Positions 1 through 11,776 are shown, numbered from the stretch's first letter. The stretch: DNA of 64,000 bases from Pinus tabuliformis (GCA_031772625.1 CM062808.1:474669655-474733654), one strand, 5' to 3'. Notes: generated by a model from the sequence alone, not told the origin. Program-made: numbers and translations.

Positions 1-1
1 T

Positions 2-748
2 ATGGAGGATGTGATGGTCTCCATTGACTCTTGGGAGTACCCTGCACACTTCCTAGTTCTCCAGATTAAGGCCAAGCTTACTGGTTATCCTCTCATCCTT
101 GGGAGACCCTGGTTAGCCACTACCGATGCCTACATCAGCTATAGGGCTGGAAATATGACTATAAAAAATGGGCATATGTCCAAGCAATTAGTCTTGTACC
201 CTCTTGCTCAGCCATCTCTAGAACATGACTTACCTTTATGGCTAGAAGAGGAGGAAGAAGATGAAGTCTACTCAACCCAACTCTATACCTTAGAAACAAC
301 CATGGGAGGAGGACAACCAAATGAAGATGATTTTATTGAACACATACTCCAAAGTCCAACTCCCAACACCTTGTCCTTAGAGGAAGTAGTAAAAGAAACC
401 CAGAACAACCATCAAATTGATCTATGCTTAGCTGATTCAAACCCTACCCATGTCAAAACCATAGAATTTGACCTTGAGAGAACTTTGAAAATCAACCCAT
501 CTCTTTCTGTACACCAAGAAGAAAAGTTGTGCAACATGCTAAAGGAACATCTAGATTCCTTTGCTTGGAGTTACAAGGAAATGAAGGGAGTGCACCCCTC
601 GGTGTGTACTCACCACATTTATATCAAAGAAGGTTGCAAACTAGTCCGAAAACCCCAAAGGAGAATGAATCCAACTCTCAAGGATAGTCAAAGAAGAATT
701 GCAAAAGCTTCTAGATGCAGGATTCATTTACCCTATCTCAGACAGTGA
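2..748 (+). pseudogene. Gag-pol fragment of copy A: end of protease and start of reverse transcriptase
   Basis: This is the C-terminal half of an Athila-type aspartic protease followed by the linker and first residues of reverse transcriptase. The segment ILGRPWLATTDAYIS near residues 32-46 is the typical end of the protease fold; the catalytic D-L-G motif lies upstream of the window. FAWSYKEMKGVHPSVCTHHI near residue 188 is the usual lead-in to the RT domain. The reading frame is lost near 690 by a small indel relative to element D and continues in another frame from 699. It is part of a polyprotein, so no independent start codon is expected. Confidence 0.8.
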
Positions 749-1947
749 GTGGGTCTCTCCTTTGGTGTTGGTTCCAAAGAAAAATGGGAAGTGGAGGATT
801 TTTGTCGATTATAGAGAGTTAAACAAAGCAACAAAGAAGGACCATTTCCCTCTACCTTTCATTGACCAAGTGTTATATGGCCTGGCAGGGAAAATGTTTT
901 TCTCTTTCCTAGATGGGTTCAGCGGGTACAATCAAACCCAAATCAGCCCAGAAGACCAAGATAAAACCACCTTCACTTTTCCTTGGGGTAATTTCACCTA
1001 TAGGGTCCTTCCTTTTGGCCTATGTAATGCCCCTGCCACTTTCCAGAGAGCAGTCCTGAGTATCTTTGCCAAGCTAGTCCATGATGCAGTAGAAATTTAT
1101 ATGGATGATTTTACACCCTATGGGTGTGATTTCCAAGAGGCTTTGTCCAACTTAGGTAAGGTGTTGAACAAATGCATTGAAATGAACCTGTCCCTTAGTC
1201 CCGAAAAATGTAAGTTCTTGGTGACTGCAGGAACTATTCTAGGTCATTTAATATACCAGAAAGGACTACAGGTGGACCCAAATAAGATAGCCATCATCCA
1301 AAGGGTCCCACCTCCGCAAAAACAGAGAGATGTCAGGAGTTTTCTAGGTTTAGATGGATACTATCAGAGATTCATAAAAGAATTCAGCAAGTTAGCTTCT
1401 TCTTTACTTGGGTTATTGGCCAAAGACTCTGAATTTTTATGGTCAAAAAGTTGTCAAGAGGCCTTGGACACCCTAAAGGACAAGTTGACCACTGCACCTA
1501 TTCTCCAAGGCCCAAATTGGGCCCTTCCTTTCCATATACATGTTGATGCCTCTCACAAAGCCATAGGAGCAACTCTAGGCCAGATAGATGACAAATTACC
1601 TTATGCCATTTACTTCATCAGTGTCAAAGGTCGAACAGAACTATATAGGAACTGAGAAGGAGCTCCTAGTTGTTGTGCATTCATTGAACAAATTTAGGCA
1701 TTACATTATAGGTTACCAAACTTTTTTACATATTGACTATGCTGGAATTAAATACTTGATGAATAAACCCAATGTGAATGCCCAGATTATTAGGTTAATT
1801 TTAGTACAACAATTTGATCTAACTATTATTGATAAGCCTGGCAAGGAGAATGTTGTTGCAGATTTTATATCCAGATTAACTTTTCCTGCAGGGGAGGAAG
1901 GAATGGTTGATGATCAGTTACTGAATGAACACTTATTCACCATTTAA
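699..1947 (+). pseudogene. Reverse transcriptase and RNase H of copy A
   Basis: The frame from 699 to 1655 encodes a gypsy reverse transcriptase. The SPLVLVPKKNGKWR block, the DGFSGYNQ block with the first catalytic aspartate, LPFGLCNAPATFQ, and the active-site box YMDD in EIYMDDFTPYG (near 1099-1110) are all visible. The connection and the first RNase H block follow. A frameshift near 1620 moves the RNase H end into the frame 1588-1947, which contains TEKELLVVVHSLNKFRHYI. In HIDYAGIKYLM the tyrosine replaces a histidine seen in element D. A TAA at 1945-1947 closes the frame at a serine codon of element D. The enzyme copied element RNA into DNA in virus-like particles; this copy cannot. Confidence 0.85.
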
Positions 1948-3290
1948 GTTCTCTCTCCATGGTTTGCTGACATAGAAACCTACTTGGTGTCTACAAAGTT
2001 TCCACCGAATTTTTCCTCCAAAGAAAAAAGCAATATTGTGAGGAAGAGCACCCCATTCACTTGGATTGGGGGCAACTTGTTCAAACTAAGCCCGGATCAA
2101 AGTTTGAGAAGATGTGTCAGGGAGGAGGAAGTATTTGACATCCTTCCAACCTATCATGATGGGCCTTGTGGAGGTCACTTTGCAGCCAAGAGGACAACAT
2201 TCAAGGCGTTACATGTTGGTTATTATTGACCCACTCTTCACTAGGATGTGAGGAGGTATACTAGTCAGTGTGATCGGTGCCAAAGGATGGGGAAACCTAC
2301 TCCAAGGGATGAAATGCCTCTGCAACCTCAAGTGACTTTTGATCCATTTGACAAGTGGTTCATGGATTTCATTGGACCCATTGGCCCTCCATCCAAGAAA
2401 ATCAGTACATCATTGTGTGCATTGACTATTTGACCAAGTGGGCTAAAACCAAGGCCATCAAGGCAGTAACAGAGGAGAAAGTGGCTGAATTCTTAAGGGA
2501 AAATGTATTTTATAAGTTTGGGTACCCTAGAGAACTGGTCACTGATCAAGGTAGCCAGTTTACATCTCACATTATTGAAAACTTGTTAAGCCAGCACAAG
2601 ATCAAGCATAGAACATCCACTCCTTATCACCCACAAGCTAATGGGAAAGTGGAGGTGACCAACAGAGCACTAGAGGGCATTTTGAACAAAGTGATTAGCA
2701 GCAGTAGAAAAGATTGGGCAGATAGATTAGTTGAGGCCACTTGGGCCTACAATACCACTTGGAAGACCACCACTGGATTCACTCCCTATGAGTTGGTCTA
2801 TGGGAAGAAGGCCCTGTTGTCCATTGAATTTGAGTACAATACATTAATAATGGCAGCACAACTAGATCTAGATCTTACCAATGCACAACAAGAGAGATTT
2901 CTCCAGCTAAATGGGTTAGATGAGTTTAGAATGCAGGCCCTCCTGCACACAGAGGTGACTCAAGTTCAAAGGAAGATCTGGCATGACAAGAACATAAAGG
3001 ACAAACAATTTCAAGAAGGTGATTGGGCTTTGTTGTATGATTCCAGATACAAATATTTTAAAGGCAAGTTAAGGACTAGATGGTTAGGGCCTTATGTCAT
3101 AGAGAAATGTCATGATAATGGTTCAATGCAGATAAGAACCATTGATGCAAAGGCTATTCCTTTACTTGTCAATGGGCATAGATTGAAGGTCTACAAGAAG
3201 CCCTTGTCAAAGCAAGAATTCATTGATGGCATTAGCAAGACAGTGATGGTAGTGGAGCAAGTCTCAACTTCCACCCCATCAAGTCACTAA
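1948..3290 (+). pseudogene. Integrase of copy A
   Basis: This retroviral-type integrase has an HHCC zinc domain (HDGPCGGHFAAKR and QCDRCQRMGK), a catalytic core and a C-terminal GPY/F-like module (TRWLGPYVIEKC near 3080). The core shows the first aspartate in FMDFIGPI, the second in VTDQGSQFTS and the glutamate in NGKVEVTNRALEG. The upstream part is in one frame with a TGA near 2228, a tryptophan codon in element D. A frameshift near 2385 moves the rest to another frame, which ends at TAA 3288-3290. The order and length match element D. It would insert element DNA into chromosomes; this copy is dead. Confidence 0.85.
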
Positions 3291-3333
3291 GAAGAAAAAA
3301 AAGAAAAAAAAAGAGAAAAAAATAAGGAGATTC

Positions 3334-3434
3334 GGGTGAAAACCTCCATGAGGCACCTGAGTCCCACTGTTGGGTTGAAAACCTCTTTTGAGGCACCCAG
3401 GGCAAGCAGCTAGGATGAAAACCTCTTGGAGGGA
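3334..3434 (+). repeat. Three diverged copies of a GGTGAAAACCTC...GAGGC motif
   Basis: Just after the pol stop, the motif 'tgaaaacctc' followed by 'gaggc' or 'gagg' occurs three times (near 3334, 3372 and 3412). Element D has the same motif four times at the same place (17580-17769). Each copy can fold as a small CCTC/GAGG hairpin. The function is unknown; conservation of position in two family members suggests an element-specific signal. Confidence 0.6.
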
Positions 3435-3440
3435 GACTAG

Positions 3441-5055
3441 TTGTTTTCAAAAAAAAAATGGAGAAAAAAGAGAGAAAATAAAACTTTGAAAATGTTGTTT
3501 GCAGGTCAGCAGGAGGAGGATCAGAGAAATAAGAGAGGATCCATTCCTCTTGACAGCTTTTTGATCATTCCTCCATTCCATATCCTTCATCATCCCATCA
3601 TCCCCTCCATTTATGGACTCATCTAGCTCAGTTTGCAAGGGTTCCATGTTTTCTACAGGATTCCCTGTAAACCTATAGGATTCCCTGAAAACCTATAGGA
3701 TGATACTATAGGAATACAGTGGCTTGGGAATCCAAAAGGAAGTAACCTTGGAGCAAGGGGATGACTTGCTTATGTAAAAAAAAAATACATGTCTACTTCA
3801 CCATCTCATCACCATTCCTCTCTCCACCATGATTATCCCTGCATTCATCCAATAAAGTCAGTTTCAAGAAATTACATCTTTTAGAAAAAAACAAAGAGAG
3901 GATAGAGACCAAGAACAAAGGGGACAACACCTGAAGGCTATACCTCTCATTCACCAATCCGTATACCCCTTATCTATCCATGAAAACCATCCTCATGCTC
4001 CAAAAGCGAAGGAATGAATAAAAATTTGGGGAGAGGCAGCTGCAGGACATCCTGTAGGAAATCCTATAGCAGCCTATCCCACAAAACAAAAAATCATAGG
4101 TTGCAGACAGCTTCAGCATGGAGATCCAAATGTCAAAGAAGTTCCTCCAGAGCTTAGAAACAACAATAGGATCATCAACATCACCATCCAGTGCCTACAC
4201 ATCAAAGAAAACATCAAAGGAGGACAATAAAAAAAGAAAGATAAAAACACATGCAGAAAATACACAGCAAGGACTTCACTCTCCAACAAGCAACATCAAG
4301 GCATCTTACCAGATGTATGTTATCTCGCTTAAACTCTCTCATTAGCATAATATGATCAAACATGTAGATTTGTGAAAGAGTTTGTTTTATAAGCAAAAGG
4401 TGGCTAGTTAACTCAGCCACCTTTGGTCGGTCAATGAGGAGAATACAATTAGTTCATTTACACACGTGGCAGCAGTCAAATCAGGAGAAAGAAGAGATGA
4501 GGTCGAAAGTGGTTAAGTTACGAATGCCCGAAGTGGTATTTGATTACGAGGTGAGGAGAATGATGAGGTGGTAGTGGGACCAATGGTCCAAAAATGGGTA
4601 CTCGTACTTTGGTTGCTAGCACACCATCCCACTCAAATCATCCATATGAGGAAATAAAACGTCAATTCCCATGCATAGGAGGCATTCACAAGCTCGAGGC
4701 TACATCAAAGAAAAGTTTCTCTCAGCCCCTGAAGCAGTCTATAGGAAAGACAGTCAACAATTTTTCCAGTGCAAGAGCACCTACACGATCCTATAGGATA
4801 CAGAACAATCATCTACAGGATTGGAAGAGTGCATTTTAGAATGGAAAAACTAAAGGTTGGCTTCATCAAGCAGTGACAAGTAGCTAGGAGCTATACCATC
4901 CCACATTTTCCAAGTAAACAAATATAGATAAGCCTTCTATTATGTCAAAGAGATTGCAGTCTAGGGGAGTTGTACACAAAATTTTCATTTGAAATCTCTC
5001 ACCCATTAGAATTTGGAGCTAGACATATACAACCCTCCAAATCTATCAGAGGAAA
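3441..5055 (+). other. Non-coding spacer of copy A between pol and the extra ORF
   Basis: No supportable gene was seen. The stretch holds short A-rich runs and scattered CTACAGGA or CTATAGGA octamers (for example 3653-3660, 3673-3680, 3693-3700, 4050-4057 and 4813-4820). These are also abundant in the matching part of element D. The short open frames here look random. Confidence 0.5.
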
Positions 5056-5239
5056 ATGACAGGGGGATTTAATAAGAGGAAACTCACCAACACAGTGAGA
5101 ATTCATCAGCACCCTCCAGTAGTAGAGATATTCACAAGGCACAATTGGATGGATTTCTTTGAAAAAATGAGGGGATATGATGATGAAGTGGCCAGAGACT
5201 TTGCTCTCTCCCTGACAAAATCGAGAATGATTTTTCAAA
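5056..5239 (+). pseudogene. Start of the extra downstream ORF of copy A, truncated
   Basis: The frame begins ATGACAGGGGGATTT and encodes PPVVEIFTRHNWMDFFEKM followed by GYDDEVARDF. Element D encodes a clearly related segment, PEVVDLFSRAHWMTFCDKL, at the start of its own extra ORF (19700 onward). The fragment resembles the domain labelled in databases as a putative plant transposon protein. Similarity to D ends around 5220-5240, where B begins, so most of the protein is lost. Its function is unknown. Confidence 0.6.
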
Positions 5240-5240
5240 T

Positions 5241-6120
5241 ATGTTTTCACCTGAGATAGTAAATAGTCTAGAATCACCCATTTCAATATTTCAATATGAA
5301 TCCAAAAGAAAATTTTGGAATATATTTGTGACCATTTCCATTGACATATTAGTTAAGACAGTGATTTTTGAAAATATTCACATAGGCGCCTCATGCTCAA
5401 TTGAAGAAATTCGAACATATAATGTCCTATTCCAATAATTTCGCAAAATTTTTGCCTGGTCCTATGAGGAAATTCCAAGAATTTATCCAAGCATTTTAAT
5501 ACATGAAACCAAGACTTACCTGGATGTCAAGCCTGTCAGACAATGATTAAGTCTAGTGTATCCAAGAAAAGCTATTGCAATTAAAGTTGAGGTCAAGAAA
5601 ATACTCAAATCAGGTTTCATCTACCCAGTTCCCTTAACTGATTGGGTATCCAATATCGTGCATGTTAACAAGAAACAGGGAACCATTATAGTATGTGTCA
5701 ACTATAGGGATATCAATAAGGCTTGTCCGAAAGACAATTATCCTACTCCCTATACCGATCAAATCATTCATTTTCCCATGAGGGACTTTTGCCTATCGAA
5801 AAATCCCACTCGGGCTAAAGAATGCAGGTGCAAATTTTCAATGGGCTATGTCTTATGCTATTCACAATATGAAGCATATTGTGCAACTTGTCACCTCATT
5901 CATTGAGTCGGGAAGACCATCCAATGCATTTGAGAGCAATTTTCATCAGATGTCGTTATTACAATATTCACTTGAATCCACATAAGTGTGTTTTCTGTGT
6001 GCAATCTATTTGATTGCTAGGGTTTCTTATTTCAAAGAAAGGAATTCATGTTGATCCATTAAAGATTGAGGTTATCTTTAATTTACCTCTTCCTTCCAAT
6101 CTATGCCCACTCCAAAGTTT
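5241..6120 (+). pseudogene. Reverse transcriptase remnant of element B
   Basis: A single frame with two stops reads through the pre-RT region (FAWSYEEIPRIYPSILIHE, about 5445-5500) into the start of the RT domain. DWVSNIVHVNKKQGTI and NYRDINKACPKDNYPTPY lie at about 5640-5755. After about 5775 the fingers/palm segment carrying the first catalytic aspartate is deleted. Sequence resumes in another frame with LGLKNAGANFQWAMSYAIHN near 5810. The YxDD box cannot be recognised. The tail to 6120 keeps traces of the thumb and connection region. It is clearly non-functional. Confidence 0.7.
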
Positions 6121-6544
6121 GTAAGGGAAAGCAAACTTTCGACGTCGACTGATCCAGAATTATATAGAGTTGACTAACGGTTTTACTCGACTTTTGAAAA
6201 AAGGCATCCCATTTTTCAGGGATGAAGTGGCTCAAAAAGCCTTTGATGCACTTAAATATGCGTTGACCCATACACAGTTGTTTCATCCTCCCAATTATCA
6301 CCAAGATTACTTTTTATACTTAGCAGCGTTCGATGCCACCATTGGTATGGTCTTAGTTCAGGAAGACGAGTTGAACAAAGAGAATGTGATGTATTACTTA
6401 ATTCATAATTTGACAAAAACTGAACCAAAATATGCACATGTGGAGAAATTGGCCCTGACAGTTGTTCAAGCTGTCCAACGTTTCCGTCACTACATTTTAT
6501 TGTGCAAAACTATTGTAATTTATTATTGCAACCCCATGATTTAA
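6121..6544 (+). pseudogene. RNase H of element B
   Basis: The frame 6170-6544 and its upstream extension encode the connection and RNase H region of a gypsy polyprotein. TRLLKKGIPFFRDEVAQKAF is followed by YLAAFDATIGMVLVQEDE, then AHVEKLALTVVQAVQRFRHY. A catalytic aspartate is plausible in the AAFDATIG block and an acidic residue in the HVEKLAL block. The frame ends at TAA 6542-6544 (NPMI then stop), where related proteins continue. It lies between RT and integrase, the usual gypsy order. Confidence 0.7.
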
Positions 6545-7368
6545 ATTCTTACTAGACAATTGTTGGGGAGAAAGTATTCCAAATGGATAGTCATCCGATA
6601 GGAATTCGATTTGGAATTCATTAAATCCAAATCTAAGAAATCATTAGTATTTTTTGAGTTATTGTGTGACTTTCCCCATACTGAAACTAAAAACGTGGCA
6701 GAACATTCTCTTCTAGATGAATCTCTCTTTCTAATTAGTATTTATGATCCCTACTATGGAGATATAATCATTTATCTCCAGACCTAGACATTTCAGCTAG
6801 AACTGAGTCGAATTGATCATCATCGAATCTAGTACCAATCCCAACAATACAATATTGTTAGCGACACGCTTTATCATGGTGGTGCCAATTATATTTTTTG
6901 ACGATGTTTAACTCATGCAGAAGTAGAAAAGGCATTGAATGAATTCCATTCTCGAGCTTGTGGTGGTCATATGTCAAGGTTTGTCACTACTCAAAAGATC
7001 TTGTGCTTAGGGTATTTCTGGCCTTCTATGTTTAAATATTATATAACCGCAGTCTAGAAATGCCATAATTGTAAATTTATGATCAAAAAATGCATGCAAA
7101 TCCATCTCCTCTTCACCCAATCGTTGTTGTCATTCCTTTCGCTAAATGGGGCATTGCCTTTCTTACATGTAAAACTCACCCAGCCGCGGTGCGTGGGTAT
7201 ATTATCCTTTCGGTGGATTATTTTACAAAATGGGCCAAGGTGATACCTACATACAAGGATCACATCCATTTTAATGTTTAATCATGTAATTTCTTGGTTC
7301 AAAGTACCACAAGCTATCGCCACGGACCACGGTAGCCATTTTCAAAACCATATGATGACCAATCTCAT
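6545..7368 (+). pseudogene. N-terminal half of integrase of element B, split by element C
   Basis: Traces of the RNase H tail are followed by an HHCC zinc domain (HSRACGGHMSRFVTTQKI and KCHNCK, about 6950-7075) and the first part of the catalytic core. The block FAKWGIAFL near 7140 has alanine where the first catalytic aspartate is expected. VDYFTKWAKVIP and ATDHGSHFQNHMM follow. The sequence is cut at 7368 by the LTR of element C and resumes in the same sense at 29934. A frameshift near 7280 and stops are present. Confidence 0.75.
7364..7368. repeat. Probable target-site duplication of element C (left copy)
   Basis: The five bases before the LTR are CTCAT; the five after the right LTR (29934-29938) are CTTAC. 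They differ by two C/T changes, as expected for an old insertion. Removing C and one copy joins the integrase reading of element B without a gap. Confidence 0.55.
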
Positions 7369-8253
7369 TGTTGGGTAGCGCAAGCCCCTTGGAACGAGTA
7401 TGGGGTGCGAAGCCTGGAATTTTAGGTAATAATAGGGTAAAAGACTCCATCTAAAGTGCAGAGCGCGAACTATAGTAGGTTGAGTCAAAGGGTAGTCCGC
7501 CCAAAAATAATGTAAAGAAATAGTAATAGAGTCGGCCCGCAGAGGGATCGCGGGCCAAGGGAAAGTATAAATAGAGCGGGGCTCTATGAGGGAAAGTAGT
7601 TCTTTGGGAAGATGAAATGTAATGGGTCCTTGAAGGCAATAGATTGAAAGCGTCTGTAAGTCCGAGTCGAGGGAGTAGGGTAGAAGGTAGAGGCTTTGCA
7701 GCTGTGTTCACAGAGGCTTGAAAAGTCCGCAGCTGTGTGCACGGATCCCTGTAGCTGAGTGCACAGGGTGGATCTGGATGTATTGTGGAAGATTGATAAT
7801 AAAGATAAGTTTATTCTAAATTCTGGGTTGGTTGTGACTTTATTCTTTTATGATAAATGAATTGTTATGATTTCTGCATTTGCTACGGTTGAATACATGT
7901 GAACTGGATTAATCTTGATGCGTGAAGTAACCAAAAGTAATAAATGTTTGCTTAAAGATCGTTTTAACTAGATCAAACCAGTAATAAGTGATTCAATCTG
8001 TAATAAACGTGATAAGGGTATTCTGATCTGCGCAGATCTAGCATAGCGCGAGGCTGCAGAATAGCACGCGAGCCCCAAACCACATCCAAGACATCCCCAG
8101 GGTGCGGAAACCTAGTTCCAGCACCCTCCCCTGCTACCTCGGGTGAGACCTCAGTCCACGCTTCGCGGGCTGTTGTCGAAAGGGCCGGTAGCTGCGGGAT
8201 TTGTTTGGCTAAATAATTCTTTCGAACTTGGGTCAAGCCCATATAAGCCAACA
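7369..8253 (+). repeat. 5' LTR of element C
   Basis: This is a direct repeat of 29049-29933. It begins TGTTGGGTAGCG and ends AAGCCAACA, so the ends form a short TGTTGG/CCAACA inverted repeat. A TATA box sits at 7566-7573. A primer-binding-like site follows two bases after the end. Confidence 0.92.
7566..7573 (+). promoter_or_regulatory. TATA box of the 5' LTR of element C
   Basis: TATAAATA in the middle of the LTR, conserved at the same offset in the 3' LTR (29246-29253). It probably sets the start of element transcription about 30 bases downstream. Confidence 0.65.
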
Positions 8254-8255
8254 AA

Positions 8256-8273
8256 TGGTTCCGTTGCCGAGAT
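8256..8273 (+). other. Degenerate primer-binding site of element C (tRNA-Asp type)
   Basis: TGGTTCCGTTGCCGAGAT directly follows the 5' LTR. It resembles the intact site TGGCGCCGTTGCCGGGGA of element D, complementary to a tRNA-Asp 3' end. Of the five differences, three are C-to-T or G-to-A. Confidence 0.6.
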
Positions 8274-8352
8274 CGGGATCTGCCTAAGGGGTGTCTGGTG
8301 TGAAAGGCAGGGACGCTAGAGGAAAGAACGATGAAGGATCAGGACGGTAGTA

Positions 8353-9658
8353 ATGGCGAGCGCCATCCAGTTACCAATATTCAAGGGAGCAAGCAGTGAA
8401 GATCCGGAAAAGTTTTGTTTTGTACTGAATTCAGTATGGAACGTGCAATAGATCATGAATGATGATATCAAGAAAGCTATCTTAGTCAGCACACTACAGG
8501 ACCAAGCGCTAACATGGTATATGAAGTATTCGGGCAACAACCCAACGGCGGGGATAGCGGACATCTACACGGAGTTAAAAAGGAGTTCAGTCGGCCAAAA
8601 TCGGAGTCAAAGTCAGTTGTAGGATTCAAAAAAATCACGATGATGCCTGGTGAGACCCTGTGGGATCTGGATCAGAGGTTAAAAAGCACTATTCGTGAAG
8701 CCAACATGACCCTGACAGATGCACAGCATTGTGCTTGGTTCATTGCATCACTAATGCCATATTTGAAAGCGGCTTTGTCACAGCTGAAGATCTCAACCCA
8801 AGCAGAGGCATTGGAGGCAGCAATGCAGCTGCACAAAACCCCATTACAGGACCCAGGGTTGGGAGTTCAGCAAATCCAAGCGCAGGTCCAAAATTTGTGT
8901 TTGGAAATACAAAAGTTAAAACAAGACCAGCCGCCAGAAGTTCAGGAAGAAGTTTGGTGCATCAAGTGTAGGGGCCAGGGACATGATAAAGACCATTGTT
9001 CGGTCGCGGTAAATCTGGTGGTCACGGGAGGACCAGCACCTTTACGACCAGAGGCACAGGTGGGACCAAGTGTGATCACCCCGCTCTGGTGTGCAATCTG
9101 TCAAGTAGGAGGAAAACACAACATGGATAATTGCCATCTGTTGCCGAAATACAATCAGAGCCCCCAACAGCTCTTTTACAACTTTTGTGGATCAATGGGT
9201 CACGAGGACAGAGATTGCCGAATGTTGCTGGTTCAGGCATCTGCCTACCGAATACAGACTGCGGGACAAGGTCAAAATCCAGTTGCGACATTTGCGCGCA
9301 GTGGATTCCAAGGATGAGTCGAGGACAGCTAATTTGTTACAATTGTGGAGGACCAGGACACTAAGCGCAAGATTTCACAAATCCAACTTGAGTATCATGT
9401 CCCTATTGTGAACAATTTGACCATGAAATGCTAGATTGCCCTATGCTGCTAGCACAGATTCACGAAAAAAGGACAGCACCTCCTACGACGACACAAAATG
9501 TCCAGATGATAAGGGCTGAACCACGCGATGAAGAACCTAAAGTAAATATGGTACTAAGGAGCGGTGCAATCTTAGAAGGAGATTAGTCTGAGCCGTATAA
9601 AGGTCCCTCGATGTTAACAACTTTCATAGAAACTTGCATGAAGTTACTTCGCGATAAT
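8353..9658 (+). pseudogene. Gag of element C with up to five zinc knuckles
   Basis: The frame starts ATGGCGAGCGCC at 8353 and encodes a capsid start (LPIFKGASSEDPEKFCFVL). It shifts frame near 8590 and continues with LWDLDQRLKSTIREANMTL. A series of CCHC-type knuckles follows: CIKCRGQGHDKDHC (8958-8999), CAICQVGGKHNMDNC (9090-9134), a third with tyrosine for the first cysteine near 9174, CYNCGGPGH near 9328 after another frameshift, and CPYCEQFDHEMLDC near 9397. Gag forms the particle shell and the knuckles bind RNA. The C-terminal linker reaches 9658, where element D is inserted, and the frame resumes at 23775-23780. Confidence 0.75.
9654..9658. repeat. Target-site duplication of element D (left copy)
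   Basis: ATAAT lies immediately before the 5' LTR and is repeated exactly at 23775-23779 after the 3' LTR. Removing D with one copy keeps the reading frame of element C. Confidence 0.9.
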
Positions 9659-11769
9659 TGATGAGCCCCCAAATTGGGTAACCTATTGGGCTCATTTTGC
9701 CTAATTATCCTTGTTCAGTCCTTGTTCAATCCTCCATTTTTCATAGCTTATGCATTATTTTTTAGTATGTTTATGTCATTTGTACGAATAAGGGTGGTCA
9801 CTCTTCCTAGGTGGCTAACACGTGCTTATTTCAGGTTTTTTGACACATGTTGGAGTAAAACCGAGCAATCATGGGCTAGAAGACAGCCAAGTTTGAGGTG
9901 AGGATTCGTAGGGGGGTTTTCTATGACATTAAATAGCCCTTCCTTGGGATCTTCACCCCCAAACTCCGAGCTCACAGGCCACCAAAACCGGATCTTGAAG
10001 GCAGCCAAGCAGATTTTGGAAAAGGGACTGTCTACTAACAGTTGGACAGCCAAGTCCCCCAGATTTAGGAGGCCTGCTAGGGCCCTTGTGGTGTATAAAT
10101 GATAAGGCCTCAGCCTTCGTAAGGGACTTTTTGAAACCATTGCATATTTTTGCACTACAGTGCTGTCAGCTTTAGCTCGTTTTCTTGTAGCCATTTTGGC
10201 ATAACTCTTGACTGATGACTATTTTTTGATAATGATAAGCAGTCCTATTTCATATCAACTCTGAGTTTTCTATAGGAGCCGTAGCTCTCAGGGTTGGGCC
10301 CAACCTGAGAGCCTAGGGCCTCCTTTATGTACTGTTATCTTTCCTTTAAGGATCGTTGTTTTCCTTTTGTGCATTTTCAAACATATTTCTGTTAGGCAGA
10401 TTAAGTTGTGTGGATTAACTAGGTCACTGTTTATGAATAAAGTGCTTCAGATTTTTAGAATAGATTGGTAGGATAATAACAGGAAAAAGGCCCTAAAAAA
10501 GGGTCAACAAACACTTTTGGTTTCACCTCTTCCTTATTGGATCAGGGGCTGGAATTGAAGTAACCGTGCTGTCCCAAACAAAAACACTAGTTTGCTTTAC
10601 CATGCAATCCTTAGTGTATTGTTTTCATTTGCAGAAGTTGGTTATGTGTTCAGATCTCTGAAATGTTTCATTGCATAGTTGATATACATGGTTCTCTTTC
10701 AAATAAAGCTGTTGTTCATTCACTTTATTGTTAGTTAGATTAGATTAGCTAGGACTTTGATTACTTGCGAGACTTTGTTGATTCAGTTGAATGTATACGA
10801 TGCAGAGCATCTCTACCACTCTTTCATCCACCTAAGCTTCATCAGAGCCATCTGCTCCATCTCCTAGCTAGGTTCCTCATCTCACATTTGTCCTCTTGCC
10901 CACGTAACCCTACCTTTTTGTGCAATCATTGTTTCAGCCTTCTTTGAGCCAATTTAGCCATCTACACCTTCTCACCACTCCATCCACCAGTCCCTGGGCC
11001 ACTTCAAACCCCTATCCTACCTCCATATCCATTCATGCGTCTTCCCTCACTCACCCATCCTGCAAAAATCCAATTTTTAAACATCCTGTAGGAATTTCTG
11101 AACATCCTGTAGAAATTCCTGAACATCCTGTAGAACCCCTGCAGACTTCCTGTAGAAGCTCACAAATGACGTTTCTTGATAGCCAAACTTTGTGAAACTC
11201 TCTGGAAGGGTGTTAGGGACTCCTTAGACCCTCTCTAAACCTTCCCGACCTCTTCCAAGCATTTCTCCTCCTTGATCCACCCCTGCACAGTCAAAGAACA
11301 GTGAAAGCATATGCATGATGAAACTGACGACTTAATCAAAAATACAAAAAGATGTTTTCTTCAGATAGAGGTAGTCTAGACACATGTATTTTACCTTCAT
11401 AGAAGTAATGACATCTCTTTTAGTAGTTTGCATTCTCTCCTTTGCATCAGTAGGACTAGCTGGTAGAATTAGGGTTTGCTAGGGTTTGCGTTTTCCTTCA
11501 GTTTTTCAATCTCTTTTCGCAAATAGATTAGCTTCCTTCGAGTTATCTTTCATCCATCAATTAAAAAGCTTCTTCTAAGAGCTCATAGAAGTTGGCTTAA
11601 GCTCCTAGTGGACTTGTGCCAGCTGACCAAGTCAAAGCTGCGGCAAGAGCTAGTACTTGTGCATACAGCACCGTCGCTTCCAAGTTTGTTACGAACTACC
11701 AGGCTGATAAAAGTAAAGACGGGAGTCCTAGGAGTTGCAGCATTATTGCTGCAATACTGGAGCCCACCA
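9659..11769 (+). repeat. 5' LTR of element D
   Basis: It starts TGATGAGCCCCC and ends GAGCCCACCA, and pairs with 21740-23774. By eye about 50 substitutions separate the two (2-3%). It contains a TATA box at 10094 and four TCCTGTAG octamers at 11084-11155. At 11352-11392 it has a 41-bp stretch that is inverted in the other LTR. Confidence 0.95.
10094..10101 (+). promoter_or_regulatory. TATA box of the 5' LTR of element D
   Basis: TATAAATG about 435 bp into the LTR, conserved at 22175-22182 in the other LTR. Confidence 0.55.
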
Positions 11770-11776
11770 CTCTTTT

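Larger units (their letters stand above)
1..5240 (+). mobile_element. Truncated Athila-like Ty3/gypsy retrotransposon (copy A)
   Basis: Pol sequence in the order protease end, reverse transcriptase, RNase H, integrase, then a long spacer and the start of an extra downstream ORF. The order and protein sequence match element D (9659-23774) closely, so A is a second, more degraded member of the same family. Its 5' LTR and gag lie outside the window. On the right it stops inside the extra ORF near 5240, where element B sequence begins. No target duplication can be seen at that junction. Frame changes near 700, 1620 and 2385 make the copy inactive. Confidence 0.85.
5240..7368 (+). mobile_element. 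Left half of an old Tat-like Ty3/gypsy element (B)
   Basis: A degraded pol region with reverse transcriptase, RNase H and the first part of integrase. It is interrupted at 7368 by element C and continues at 29934. The RT lead-in NYRDINKACPKDNYPTPY is typical of the Tat group of plant gypsy elements. Many stops, frameshifts and an internal RT deletion show this is the oldest layer of the nest. No LTR was identified for it. Confidence 0.75.
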
